Positions 15,894 to 24,675 of a DNA stretch of 64,000 nucleotides are shown one piece after another. The position numbers and the translations under genes were made by a program. Source of the stretch: Symbioplanes lichenis (GTDB taxonomy: Bacteria > Actinomycetota > Actinomycetes > Mycobacteriales > Micromonosporaceae); NCBI RefSeq assembly GCF_030709675.1, contig NZ_JAUZQD010000023.1, positions 25,858 through 89,857 of the forward strand. Reading direction: 5' to 3'. The number at the start of each line of letters is the position of its first letter. Within the stretch, counting starts at the first letter, position 1. The notes under the pieces are model-generated. The model did no database searches. It saw only the letters and a program-made list of their open reading frames with translations, and was not told the origin of the DNA.

Positions 15894-17072
15894 TCACTTC
15901 CCCGCAGCCGCGAGCTCGGCGGCGCGCTCGGCCGCACCGTCCATCGTGTCCACCCGCTCGACCAGCGGGTTCTTCGCCTCGTCCAGGATCGCCCGGCCGG
16001 CCTCGGCGTTGTTGCCGTCGAGCCGCACCACGAGCGGCTTGGTGACCGCCTCGCCGCGCTCGCCCAGCAGCGCCAGCGCCTGGATGATGCCGTTGGCGAC
16101 CTCGTCGCACGCGGTGATGCCGCCGAAGACGTTCACGAAGACCGACTTCACGGCCGGGTCGCTCAGCACGACCTCGAGGCCGTTGGCCATGACCTGCGCG
16201 CTGGCGCCGCCGCCGATGTCGAGGAAGTTGGCCGGCTTGACCCCGCCGTGCCCCTCGCCCGCGTAGGCGACCACGTCGAGCGTCGACATGACCAGGCCCG
16301 CGCCGTTGCCGATGATGCCGACCTCGCCGTCGAGCTTGACGTAGTTGAGGTTCTTGGCCTTGGCCGCCTGCTCCAGCGGGTCGACGGCGGACTGGTCCAC
16401 CAGCGCCTCGTGGTCGGGGTGCCGGAAGGCGGCGTTCTCGTCGAGCGTGATCTTCGCGTCGAGGAGCAGCACCCGGCCGTCGCCGACCTTGGCCAGCGGG
16501 TTGACCTCGACCAGCGTCGCGTCCTCGGCGACGAACGCCTGCCAGAGCTTCACGGCGATGTCGGTGATCTGCTCGGCGACCTCGGCCGGGAACTGCGCCG
16601 CGGCGACGATCTCCCGCGCCTTGGCCCCGGTCACGCCCTCGACCGCGTCGATCGCGATCTTGGCCACCTTGTCCGGCTGCTCCTCGGCGACCGTCTCGAT
16701 CTCCATGCCGCCCGCGACGCTGGCGATGCACAGGAAGGTGCGGTTGGCCCGGTCGAGGAGGTAGGAGAAGTAGTACTCGTCCTTGATGTCCGCCGTCTCG
16801 GCCAGCATCACCTTGTGGACCGTGTGGCCCTTGATGTCCATGCCGAGGATGTCGGTGGCGCGCGCCTCCGCCTCGTCGGCCCCGTCGGCCAGCTTGACGC
16901 CGCCGGCCTTGCCCCGGCCGCCGACCTTCACCTGCGCCTTGACGACAACCTTGCCGCCGAGCCGCTCGGCGATGGCCCGGGCCTCCTGCGGGGTCTCGGC
17001 GACACCGCCGCCCAGCACGGGCAGGCCGTGCCGTTCGAACAGGTCGCGCCCCTGATACTCGAACAGGTCCAC
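15894..17072 (-). CDS. sucC: Succinyl-CoA synthetase beta subunit
   Basis: A 392-residue ATP-grasp subunit binding nucleotide and succinate. The start VDLFEYQGRDLFERHGLPV matches the family, followed by VVVKAQVKVGGRGKAGGVKLA. The C-terminal half carries NFLDIGGGASAQ and FVNVFGGITACDEVANGI. GTG at 17072 is supported by AAAGGAG five bases upstream; the open frame extends further but that part does not resemble SucC. First gene of sucCD. Its 485-bp upstream gap holds a palindrome and a candidate RNA. Confidence 0.96.
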   Translation of the reverse strand: MDLFEYQGRDLFERHGLPVLGGGVAETPQEARAIAERLGGKVVVKAQVKVGGRGKAGGVKLADGADEAEARATDILGMDIKGHTVHKVMLAETADIKDEYYFSYLLDRANRTFLCIASVAGGMEIETVAEEQPDKVAKIAIDAVEGVTGAKAREIVAAAQFPAEVAEQITDIAVKLWQAFVAEDATLVEVNPLAKVGDGRVLLLDAKITLDENAAFRHPDHEALVDQSAVDPLEQAAKAKNLNYVKLDGEVGIIGNGAGLVMSTLDVVAYAGEGHGGVKPANFLDIGGGASAQVMANGLEVVLSDPAVKSVFVNVFGGITACDEVANGIIQALALLGERGEAVTKPLVVRLDGNNAEAGRAILDEAKNPLVERVDTMDGAAERAAELAAAGK

Positions 17073-17249
17073 GTGTCTCCTTTCGCTCGCGACGCTTGCC
17101 CCGGCAAGCCGCGTACCTGCGTCCCGACCTGTGTGCGCGGCGCCTCGTTGCGTCGCCGCCAGCGTGAGAGAAAAGGCGGGCCTTCCGGCCTCGTTTCGCA
17201 GCCTAGCCACACCGGCGGCACGCGTGCCCGCACGGGTGGAAGCTGTGCT

Positions 17250-17263
17250 GTCTTGCACAAGAC
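17250..17263. promoter_or_regulatory. Palindrome GTCTTG-CA-CAAGAC upstream of sucC
   Basis: A 14-bp inverted repeat with 6-bp arms and a 2-bp centre lies about 178 bp upstream of the sucC start. Regulator unknown; recorded as an operator candidate. Confidence 0.35.
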
Positions 17264-17360
17264 GTCCCGGGTGTCCAAGTTTTCGGCGGCGGCGCGTAAC
17301 CGCCCCGTCCGGGCGTCGTTGAGTGTGATGTCGCCGCGCTGAGCGCGGCGCTGGAGCGGC

Positions 17361-17554
17361 CGATGCCCTGTCGGTCGAGGGGTGGCGGCGGGGCATCGTG
17401 CATGAGGGGCCGGACGTGTGAGGGGTGCGTCCGGCCTCTCCCCTTGTCTCCACTTTCTGACTTTCAGTGCAGACCCATTTACCGTACGCACAATCGCGCG
17501 CGGTAGTGACGACGGTCACTGAAAGCAATTCCCCGGTATTGCCGGGCTCTTTTT
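17361..17554 (+). ncRNA. Candidate structured small RNA with intrinsic terminator
   Basis: Four consecutive stems lie on the plus strand in a gene-free gap. A is 17361-17368/17391-17398. B is 17404-17416/17428-17440, 13 bp with one wobble. C is 17461-17469/17517-17525, perfect, with an inner TACCG/CGGTA pair. D is 17532-17536/17542-17546, followed by CTCTTTTT. The loops of A and B both contain GAGGGGTG. The T-tailed stem D only works for plus-strand transcription, yet no plus-strand gene lies upstream. The genes on both sides are on the minus strand. A promoter was not identified. Confidence 0.4.
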
Positions 17555-17557
17555 ACG

Positions 17558-17962
17558 TCAGGCGACGGGGGTCGCGACGTTCGCGCGGACCCAGTCAATG
17601 ATGCTGGCCGTTGTCGCACCCGGCGTGAAGATGCGGGCCACACCCAGCTTTTCCAGCTCGGCGATGTCGTCGGCCGGGATGATGCCGCCGCCGAAGACGA
17701 CGATGTCGGACGCGTCCCGCTCGGCCAGCAGCTCGAGCAGCCGGCGGAAGAGCGTCATGTGCGCCCCGGAGAGCACGGACAGGCCGATGGCGTCGGCGTC
17801 CTCCTGCAGCGCGGTCTCCACGATCTGCTCCGGCGTCTGGTGCAGGCCGGTGTAGACGACCTCCATGCCGGCGTCCCGCAGCGCGCGGGCCACCACTTTC
17901 GCCCCGCGGTCGTGCCCGTCGAGCCCCGGCTTGGCCACCACGACCCTGATCCGTCCCTGCAT
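17558..17962 (-). CDS. Stand-alone cobalamin-binding subunit of an acyl-CoA mutase
   Basis: A 134-residue protein corresponding to the B12-binding domain of methylmalonyl-CoA or isobutyryl-CoA mutase. It has the base-off His motif LDGHDRGAK, then GLSVLSGAH and the VVFGGGIIP loop near the C-terminal half. Family starts begin a few residues before VVVAKPGLDG, so ATG 17962 (MQGRIRVVVAK) is chosen over an upstream in-frame start whose extra 51 residues look non-coding. A matching catalytic large subunit is not in the window, so its partner must be elsewhere. It resembles IcmB/small-subunit proteins of actinobacteria. Confidence 0.88.
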   Translation of the reverse strand: MQGRIRVVVAKPGLDGHDRGAKVVARALRDAGMEVVYTGLHQTPEQIVETALQEDADAIGLSVLSGAHMTLFRRLLELLAERDASDIVVFGGGIIPADDIAELEKLGVARIFTPGATTASIIDWVRANVATPVA

Positions 17963-18260
17963 CCTGCGACCCCTTCGGCGCTTCTTACCCGGACTGCCGT
18001 GCGCTCCCGCGCGCGAGCACCTGAACGAACGGTAACCGGCCACGTTGAACCCCGGAAGCCTTGATCTCGTACCAGGGGTACGCGCCATACCGCTCTGGCG
18101 ATCTTGCGCAAGCACCGTTTAGCGTATTCCACGTCACATGACTTTGCGTTTGATACGCAGTTACGGAGAGGTATCACTGCACCTCCTCCGAAAAGCTAAC
18201 CAACTCGGACAATGCCCCGCGAATACCCAGAGGGAACTGTCAGGGAATTGGCGCTGCGAC

Positions 18261-18289
18261 TTGTGACTGGCGTTGCGTTTGGTTACCGT
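18261..18289 (+). promoter_or_regulatory. Possible promoter of the first M23 peptidase gene
   Basis: TTGTGA-N17-TACCGT lies about 110 bp upstream of the GTG start at 18401, predicting a leader of roughly 100 nt. The rest of the 18116-18400 gap holds no gene that I can support. Confidence 0.3.
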
Positions 18290-18400
18290 GGCTCCCGGCC
18301 GTCAACCGGATTCATGCCGGACGGGCGGCGCGGCAAACCACCGTTCAGCAGCAATCCCCCCGGTGGCCCGCCGTTCTTTGTCACCGACGGAGGGTTGTTC

Positions 18401-19138
18401 GTGCGTCAGCGCTTGTCGTCTGAGCCCGACCGCTATCGCGGCCGTCGCCGGGTCCCCACCCCGCCCCGGAGCCGCTATGCCGTCGTCGGCGCCGCGGCAT
18501 TCCTGGGCGCCGGGGCCGTGGCGCTCGGCTCGGGTCACTTCCCGGACGCCAAGGCCGTCAGCCCGCAGGTGCTGCACAACCTCGAGGAAGCGTCGGTCAC
18601 CACCCAGGACGCCCTGGCCGACCGCGACGCCGACGGTGGCGACCGCGCCACCCGCAGCCAGGACCGCAGCCCCGAGGTCGCCTCGCTCAGCGAGGAGGAG
18701 ATCGAGCAGGAAGCCTGGCTGCTGCCGCTCGACGACTACGACTTCACCTCCCCGTTCGGCTTCCGCTTCGGCAAGCTGCACGCCGGCATCGACCTCGCCG
18801 CCGCCGAGGGCACGCCCTACAAGGCCATCCACGCCGGCACCGTGATCCAGTCCGGTTACAACGGCGGCTTCGGCTACAGCGTGACCGTCCAGGTCGACGA
18901 GCACACCCAGATCATCTACGCGCACTCCCGCCGCGTCTCGGTCAACGTCGGCGACAAGGTCAAGGCCGGTCAGGTCCTCGGCCAGGTCGGCAACACGGGC
19001 TACTCCTACGGCACGCACCTCCACGTCGGCGTCTACGTCGACGACAAGCCGATCGACCCGGTGCCGTTCCTCCGCCAGCACGGCGTCGACATCAAGCTCA
19101 AGATCGAAAGCGTGTACGGGGCGCTGGCGGCTTCCTGA
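18401..19138 (+). CDS. M23 (LytM-type) peptidase, membrane-anchored or secreted
   Basis: A 245-residue protein. A basic N-terminus rich in Arg is followed by a hydrophobic segment (AVVGAAAFLGAGAVALG, about 29-45), an acidic linker, and a C-terminal LytM domain. Zinc-site motifs are KLHAGIDLAA (HxxxD) and GTHLHVGVY (HxH). Family role: endopeptidase cleavage of peptidoglycan cross-links. GTG 18401 is chosen because GGAGGG lies six bases upstream; an earlier in-frame ATG at 18212 would add 63 unlikely residues. Tandem with a second M23 gene 262 bp downstream. Confidence 0.87.
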   Translation: MRQRLSSEPDRYRGRRRVPTPPRSRYAVVGAAAFLGAGAVALGSGHFPDAKAVSPQVLHNLEEASVTTQDALADRDADGGDRATRSQDRSPEVASLSEEEIEQEAWLLPLDDYDFTSPFGFRFGKLHAGIDLAAAEGTPYKAIHAGTVIQSGYNGGFGYSVTVQVDEHTQIIYAHSRRVSVNVGDKVKAGQVLGQVGNTGYSYGTHLHVGVYVDDKPIDPVPFLRQHGVDIKLKIESVYGALAAS

Positions 19139-19400
19139 GCCGGGCCGCACTTCCCCGGTCTCCTCCCGCCTTTTCCGGCGTCGGCCGCTTTCCCGCCCCA
19201 CCTTGACCCTCCGGGGTCGGTCGCCGCTCTCCGACTCGCCCTTCCCCGCGCCGACGCTGCTCCTCGCTTTCTGCCGCCCGGCGCCGCTACCGAGCGGCAA
19301 CCGCGGCGGTAGCAGTGTGGCGCTCCGGCTCAAGATCCAGTCTCCGCGTGCCGACAAGCAAGATGTCGGACCGTCATCGAGCCTGGAGGGCCGCGTCATC
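19139..19400 (+). other. Gene-free pyrimidine-rich leader of the second M23 gene
   Basis: No gene is visible. The plus strand is C/T-rich to about 19290. Three small hairpins follow: GACCC/GGGTC (19205-19218), GCTACC/GGTAGC (near 19287-19312) and CCGACA/TGTCGG (19351-19369). It may be a structured 5' leader; it does not match a riboswitch I recognise. Confidence 0.35.
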
Positions 19401-20300
19401 GTGCAGCACCGAGTTCCCCGGCACGCGGCCGGCGGCGGCCGCCACCGCAGAACCGTCGCACTGCACAGCCACCGAGCCCCCCGCGAACCCCTCGCCGACA
19501 AGGGCCGCTATGCCGTGGCCGCCGCCGTCGTGGCCGGCATCGGCGTGGCCGGCGTCTCGGCCCCCGACGGCCACGGCTCCCCCGCCGGAGCCGCTCCCCG
19601 CGTCGAGACCACGCCCCTGACCAGCGCCACGGCCGACCCCTTCCTCACCGCCGCCCTCGCCGCAGCCGCCCCCGCCACGCCCGGCAGCTCCTCCAGCAGC
19701 GCCCTGGCCGGCTCTGTCTCCGCGGCCGGCTCTGTCTCCGCAGCCGGCTCTGTCTCCGCAGCCGGCGGGATCGTCGGCGCCGACATCGCGCCGGTCAACG
19801 GGGTCGCCGGTGTGGTGCCGGTCGGCGGGATCGAGCTCGGCGACGACTTCGTGCCCCAGCGGCGCAAGGAGCGCCCGCTCCCCGAATGGGTCAACCCGAT
19901 GCCCGCCGGCAGCGTGACCTCCTGCTTCGGCGAGCGCTGGGGCCGCCTGCACGCCGGCGTCGACCTCGCCGCCGCGTCCGGCACGCCGATCGTCTCGGTG
20001 GGAGCGGGCGTCGTCGTGTCGGCGGGCGTGGAGAACGGCTACGGCAACGCGGTGCTCGTGGACCACGGCAACGGGTACCTCACGCACTACGCCCACATGT
20101 CCGCCATCACCGCGCAGGCCGGCCAGCACGTGGCGGCGGGCGACAAGCTGGGCGAGGAGGGCTCCACCGGGCACTCGACCGGGCCGCACCTGCACTTCGA
20201 GGTGCACCAGGGCGCCTACAAGAACCCGATCGAGCCCACCGCCTGGCTGCACGACCACGGCATCGACGTCCCCGGCTGCACGACGCCCGCCGCGAGCTGA
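19401..20300 (+). CDS. Second M23 (LytM-type) peptidase
   Basis: A 299-residue protein. A His/Arg-rich N-terminus precedes a hydrophobic anchor (AVAAAVVAGIGVAGVSA). A long Ala/Ser/Gly linker follows, containing three copies of SVSAAG. The C-terminal LytM domain has RLHAGVDLAA and GPHLHFEVH. The linker repeat arises from an 18-bp tandem repeat near 19707-19760. GTG 19401 has GGAGGG 10 bases upstream, the same SD as its upstream paralogue. Inferred envelope hydrolase acting outside the membrane. Convergent with pcrA, whose stop is only four bases away. Confidence 0.87.
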   Translation: MQHRVPRHAAGGGRHRRTVALHSHRAPREPLADKGRYAVAAAVVAGIGVAGVSAPDGHGSPAGAAPRVETTPLTSATADPFLTAALAAAAPATPGSSSSSALAGSVSAAGSVSAAGSVSAAGGIVGADIAPVNGVAGVVPVGGIELGDDFVPQRRKERPLPEWVNPMPAGSVTSCFGERWGRLHAGVDLAAASGTPIVSVGAGVVVSAGVENGYGNAVLVDHGNGYLTHYAHMSAITAQAGQHVAAGDKLGEEGSTGHSTGPHLHFEVHQGAYKNPIEPTAWLHDHGIDVPGCTTPAAS

Positions 20301-20304
20301 CCGG

Positions 20305-22728
20305 CTACAGCTTTTCGATCGGAGCGTGCCGGAGGACGAGCCACATCACCTGGTCGCCGAAGTCGATCTGGGCGCGGGCCCCCGGCCCCTGTCCCTCGAC
20401 CGTCACGACGCGGCCGAGGCCGTAGCGCTGATGGTTGACCCGGTCGCCGGCGGACACCTTCGGGGCCTGCTTCATCTCGCTGGCGGTCGTGAGCTTGCTG
20501 GCGTCGACGCCGAGCCGCTCGGCCAGGCGCTGGGCCTTGGGGGTGCCGCCCGCGAAGCCGCCGCCCCGGCCCCAGTCACGGTCGCCGCCCCGGCCGCCGA
20601 CGCCACCGCCGGAGCCGGACCAGGACGTGTAGGAGCCGGCCGTCCGTTCCCAGCGGATCAGCTCGGTGGGCAGCTCGTCGGTGAAGCGGGACGGCGGGTT
20701 GTACTGCGGCTGGCCCCACGCCGACCGCGTCACCGCCCGGGACAGATAGAGGCGCTGGCGGGCGCGGGTAATGCCCACGTAGGCCAGGCGGCGCTCCTCC
20801 TCCAGCTCGGTGTTGTCGCCGAGGGCGCGCATGTGCGGGAAGACGCCGTCCTCGAGCCCGGTCAGGAAGACGACCGGGAACTCCAGGCCCTTCGCCGTGT
20901 GCAGCGTCATGAGGGTGACGACGCCCTGGTGGTCGGGGTCGTCGCTGGGGATCTGGTCGGCGTCGGCGACGAGGGCGACCTGCTCGAGGAAGCCGGCCAG
21001 GGTCGCGGCCGGCGCCTCGGGGTCGTCCTCCGCAGCCTGCCCCTCGACGCGCTCGGTGTACTCGCGGGCGACGCTCACGAGCTCGCGCAGGTTTTCCACG
21101 CGGCCCTGGTCCTGGGGGTCGAGGCTCTCCTCCAGCTCGGAGAGCAGGCCGGAGCGCTGCAGGACAGCCTCCAGCACCTCCTCGGGCGGGGCGGTCGCGG
21201 CCAGGTCGCGCAGGTCGTCGAGGAGCTGCACGAAGTCGCCGATGCTGTTGACCGCGCGGGTGGAGATGCCGGGGGCGTCCTTGGCGCGGCGCAGGGCTTG
21301 GCCGAAGGAGACGCGGTCGCGGGACGACAGCGCCTCGATGCACGCCTCGGCGCGGTCGCCGATGCCGCGCTTGGGCGTGTTGAGGACGCGGCGGATGCCG
21401 ACGGTGTCGTCGTCGTTGACCACGGCGCGCAGGTAGCCCAGCGCGTCGCGGACCTCCTTGCGCTCGTAGAACCGGACGCCACCGACGACCTTGTAGGGCA
21501 GGCCGACGCGGATGAACACTTCCTCGAAGACGCGGGACTGCGCGTTGGTGCGGTAGAACACGGCGACGTCACCCGGGCGTACGTCATGGTTGTCGGTCAG
21601 GCGGTCGATCTCGCGGGCGACCCAGTCGGCCTCGGCGTGCTCCGTGTCCGCGACGTAGCCGACGATCTGCTCGCCCGCGCCCTGGTCGCTCCAGAGCCGC
21701 TTGGGCTTGCGGGAGGTGTTGCGGTCGATCACGGCGTTGGCCGCGGTCAGGATCGTCTGGGTGGAGCGATAATTCTGCTCGAGCAGGATCGTGCGCGCGT
21801 CCGGATAGTCGCGCTCGAACTCGAGGATGTTGCGGATGGTCGCGCCCCGGAAGGCATAGATCGACTGGTCCGCGTCGCCGACCACGCAGAGCTCGGCCGG
21901 GGGCACCTCCGCCTCCGGGTCGGTGCCGACCAGCTCGCGTACGAGCGTGTATTGGGCGTGGTTGGTGTCCTGGTATTCGTCGACGAGCACGTGGCGGAAG
22001 CGGCGCCGGTAGGCCTCGGCGACGTGCGGGTGCGACTGGAAGAGGTGCACCGTCGCCATGATGATGTCGTCGAAGTCGAGCGCGTGCGCCTCGAGCAGCC
22101 GGCGCTGATAGAGCTCGTAGGCCTCGGCGACGGCCCGCTCGTTGGGCCCTTTCGCCTGCTCCTTGTAGTCGGCCGGGTCGACCAGCTCATTTTTCAGGTT
22201 GGAGACCTGGGCCGCGAGGCCGCGCGCGGTGTAGCGCTTGGGGTCGAGGTCGAGCTCGCGGGCCACCATCTGCATGAGCCGCCGCGAGTCGTCCGCGTCG
22301 TAGATCGAGAAGGTGCTCTTGAGCCCGGCGTGCTCGTGCTCGGCGCGCAGGATGCGGACGCAGGCCGAGTGGAAGGTCGACACCCACATCAGCCGGGCGC
22401 GCGGGCCGACCAGCTCGGCGACGCGCTCCTTCATCTCGCCGGCGGCCTTGTTGGTGAAGGTGATCGCGATGATCTCGCCGGGGTGCACGTCGCGCTGGGC
22501 CAGCAGATAGGCGATGCGATGGGTCAGCACCCGGGTCTTGCCGGAGCCCGCGCCCGCCACGATCAGCAGCGGCGAGCCGGCATGGGTGACGGCGTCGCGC
22601 TGGGGCCCGTTGAGACCGCTGAGCAGCGCTTCGGGATCGGCGCGCCGGGGCGCCGGCCGCCGGGGCGCCTGCGGCTGCACGGCGGGCACGGCAAACAGAG
22701 GCTGGGTGTTTTCCGGGGAAGCTTTCAT
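20305..22728 (-). CDS. pcrA: UvrD/PcrA-family 3'-5' DNA helicase
   Basis: An 807-residue SF1A helicase used in repair and in clearing replication blocks. It has an N-terminal poly-Pro/Arg tail, then LLSGLNGPQRDAVTHAGSPL (Q-motif region) and Walker A GAGSGKT at 59-65. TFTNKAAGEMKERV and motif II VDEYQDTNHAQY follow, then VVGDADQSIYAFRGA, QNYRSTQTIL, VTLMTLHTAKGLEFPVVF and the final VGITRARQRLYL. A Gly/Trp-rich linker and a C-terminal KVSAGDRVNHQRYGLGRV Tudor-like domain match actinobacterial PcrA. ATG 22728 has a TAGACT -10-like box 9 bases upstream and no SD. Divergent from the 5'-nucleotidase. Confidence 0.96.
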   Translation of the reverse strand: MKASPENTQPLFAVPAVQPQAPRRPAPRRADPEALLSGLNGPQRDAVTHAGSPLLIVAGAGSGKTRVLTHRIAYLLAQRDVHPGEIIAITFTNKAAGEMKERVAELVGPRARLMWVSTFHSACVRILRAEHEHAGLKSTFSIYDADDSRRLMQMVARELDLDPKRYTARGLAAQVSNLKNELVDPADYKEQAKGPNERAVAEAYELYQRRLLEAHALDFDDIIMATVHLFQSHPHVAEAYRRRFRHVLVDEYQDTNHAQYTLVRELVGTDPEAEVPPAELCVVGDADQSIYAFRGATIRNILEFERDYPDARTILLEQNYRSTQTILTAANAVIDRNTSRKPKRLWSDQGAGEQIVGYVADTEHAEADWVAREIDRLTDNHDVRPGDVAVFYRTNAQSRVFEEVFIRVGLPYKVVGGVRFYERKEVRDALGYLRAVVNDDDTVGIRRVLNTPKRGIGDRAEACIEALSSRDRVSFGQALRRAKDAPGISTRAVNSIGDFVQLLDDLRDLAATAPPEEVLEAVLQRSGLLSELEESLDPQDQGRVENLRELVSVAREYTERVEGQAAEDDPEAPAATLAGFLEQVALVADADQIPSDDPDHQGVVTLMTLHTAKGLEFPVVFLTGLEDGVFPHMRALGDNTELEEERRLAYVGITRARQRLYLSRAVTRSAWGQPQYNPPSRFTDELPTELIRWERTAGSYTSWSGSGGGVGGRGGDRDWGRGGGFAGGTPKAQRLAERLGVDASKLTTASEMKQAPKVSAGDRVNHQRYGLGRVVTVEGQGPGARAQIDFGDQVMWLVLRHAPIEKL

Positions 22729-22815
22729 CGCGCGCCAAGTCTATGCCCGGGGTCCGACAATCCTTCACGCGCAAGTGGTGGCGCCGACGCCCGTCATGCC
22801 CCAGGCTATCGAGAC

Positions 22816-24612
22816 ATGGAGAAACGTCTCTTCGCTCCGGCGCTCGCCGTGGCCGTCGTCGCGGCGCTGCCGATGGCGCGCCCTGAGCAGGCGCAGGCGG
22901 CACCCGAATATCCCACCGCGACTGTCACATACTCCACGGGCGGCGCGACCGTCAAAGGCCAGTTCCTGAGCTACAACGACTTCCACGGCGCCATCGACCC
23001 GCCGGCCGGCTCGGGCGCCACGGTCAACGGGACTCCCGCCGGTGGCGTGGAGTACCTGGCGACGTACCTGAAAAAGCTCCGCAATGAGGCCGCGCGCGAG
23101 GGACGCACGACCGTGACCGTCGGCGCGGGTGATCTGATCGGCGCGACGCCGCTGGTCAGTGCCGCCTTCCACGACGAACCGACGATCGAGCTCATGAACG
23201 AGATCGGGCTGCAGGTCTCCTCGGTCGGCAACCACGAGTTCGACGAGGGCGTCGGCGAGCTGATCCGGATGCAGCGTGGCGGATGTCACCCCACCGACGG
23301 CTGCCAGGACGGCGACGGCTTCAAGGGCGCCAAGTTCGCCTATCTCGCCGCCAACACCATCGACAAGAAGACCGGCCTGCCGATCCTGCCGCCCATCGAC
23401 ATCAAGCTGGTCGGCGGCGTGCCGGTCGGTTTCGTGGGGCTGACCCTGGAGGGTACGGCCGGCATCGTCAACCCCGCCGGCATTCAGAACGTGCGCTTCG
23501 CCGACGAGGTCGCGACGGCGAACAAGTGGAGCAAGGTCCTCAAGGCGTTCGGGGTCAAGGCGCAGGTGCTGCTCGTCCACGAGGGCGGTCAGCAGAACGC
23601 CACCGTGCCCGGCGTCTCCGACTGCGCCAACTTCTCCGGCCCGATCGTCGACATCGTCAAGGGGCTCAACCCCGAGTTCGGTGTCGTGGCCTCGGGCCAC
23701 ACGCACCGCTTCTACTCGTGCACGCTGCCCAACTCGGCGGGCACGTCCGTGGTCACCAGCGCCGGCACCAACGGCCAGCTGATCAGTGACATCGACTACA
23801 CGCTCGACCGGCGCACCAAGAAGTTCGCCTCGATCACTGCGCGCAACGTCGTCGTCGAGAACGGCGTCTCCGACGGCAACGGCGGCTGGCTCAAGGACGC
23901 GGCGGGCGTCTTCCTCAAGAACCCGGACACCGTGGACGCCAAGGCGAAGAAGGTCGCGGACAAATATCGTACGGCCGTCGCGCCCATCGCCAACCGCGTC
24001 GTGGGCTCGATCACGGGCGACATCGTGCGTACGGCCGGCGCCAACGGCGAGTCCCCGCTGGGTGACGTGATCGCCGACGCGCAGCTGGCCTGGACAGCGT
24101 CCGCCGGCGCCCGGATCGCGCTCATGAACCCCGGTGGCATCCGGGCCGACTTCGACGCCGAGGCCTCCGCCGGCGGCGAGCCGAACGGCCAGGTCACCTA
24201 TGGCGAAGCCTTCACGGTCCAGCCGTTCAACAACCTCGTGGTGACGCAGACCTTCACCGGCGCCCAGCTCAAGGACGTGCTCGAGCAGCAGTTCGCGGGC
24301 TTCGGCGGCCAGACCACGCAGCGCATCCTCCAGGTCTCGGCGAGCCTCACCTACACCTGGAACAGCGCCGCCGCGGCCGGCTCCAAGATCACCAACATCA
24401 CCATCGACGGTACGCCGGTCGACCCGGCCGCCACGTACCGCGTGACCACCAACGACTTCCTCGCCAACGGCGGTGACGGCTTCTCGAACCTGACCCTGGG
24501 CACCGACCGCACCACGGCTCCCGGCTTCGACATCGACGCCCTGGTCGGCTATCTCGGCGCGGGCCGGCCGGTCGCCCCGGGCCCCGCCGACCGGATCACC
24601 CGGCTGGGCTGA
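22816..24612 (+). CDS. Secreted bifunctional UshA-type 5'-nucleotidase / metallophosphatase
   Basis: A 598-residue exported enzyme with a Sec signal peptide (cleavage likely near AQAAPEY, about residue 29). Metallophosphatase motifs are LSYNDFHGAI, VGNHEFDEG and ASGHTHRFYS. The C-terminal 5'-nucleotidase domain carries MNPGGIRADF, VQPFNNLVV and FLANGGDGFSNL, which bind the nucleoside. Family role: extracellular hydrolysis of nucleotides for phosphate and nucleoside salvage. ATG 22816 gives a normal signal peptide; the frame is open far upstream, but only as antisense to pcrA. Monocistronic. Confidence 0.93.
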   Translation: MEKRLFAPALAVAVVAALPMARPEQAQAAPEYPTATVTYSTGGATVKGQFLSYNDFHGAIDPPAGSGATVNGTPAGGVEYLATYLKKLRNEAAREGRTTVTVGAGDLIGATPLVSAAFHDEPTIELMNEIGLQVSSVGNHEFDEGVGELIRMQRGGCHPTDGCQDGDGFKGAKFAYLAANTIDKKTGLPILPPIDIKLVGGVPVGFVGLTLEGTAGIVNPAGIQNVRFADEVATANKWSKVLKAFGVKAQVLLVHEGGQQNATVPGVSDCANFSGPIVDIVKGLNPEFGVVASGHTHRFYSCTLPNSAGTSVVTSAGTNGQLISDIDYTLDRRTKKFASITARNVVVENGVSDGNGGWLKDAAGVFLKNPDTVDAKAKKVADKYRTAVAPIANRVVGSITGDIVRTAGANGESPLGDVIADAQLAWTASAGARIALMNPGGIRADFDAEASAGGEPNGQVTYGEAFTVQPFNNLVVTQTFTGAQLKDVLEQQFAGFGGQTTQRILQVSASLTYTWNSAAAAGSKITNITIDGTPVDPAATYRVTTNDFLANGGDGFSNLTLGTDRTTAPGFDIDALVGYLGAGRPVAPGPADRITRLG

Positions 24613-24675
24613 CCGCGTCCCACGGTTCGGCCGTTTCCTTGCGAGGCGGCCGGGGGCGGGGGCATACTCGGCACC

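Noticed and set aside
17361..17440. 6C RNA family member on the minus strand
   Set aside because: The two loops read CACCCCTC with only four consecutive C and lack the paired six-C loops of 6C RNA; the terminator faces the other strand.
18116..18400. ydaO/c-di-AMP riboswitch upstream of the M23 peptidase gene
   Set aside because: The context is typical and AGCTAACC is present at about 18194, but the GGGGACCC core and GTAGGC end that define the class are missing.
20326..22815. A long upstream extension of the 5'-nucleotidase gene
   Set aside because: This part lies antisense to pcrA; the real protein starts at ATG 22816 with a signal peptide.
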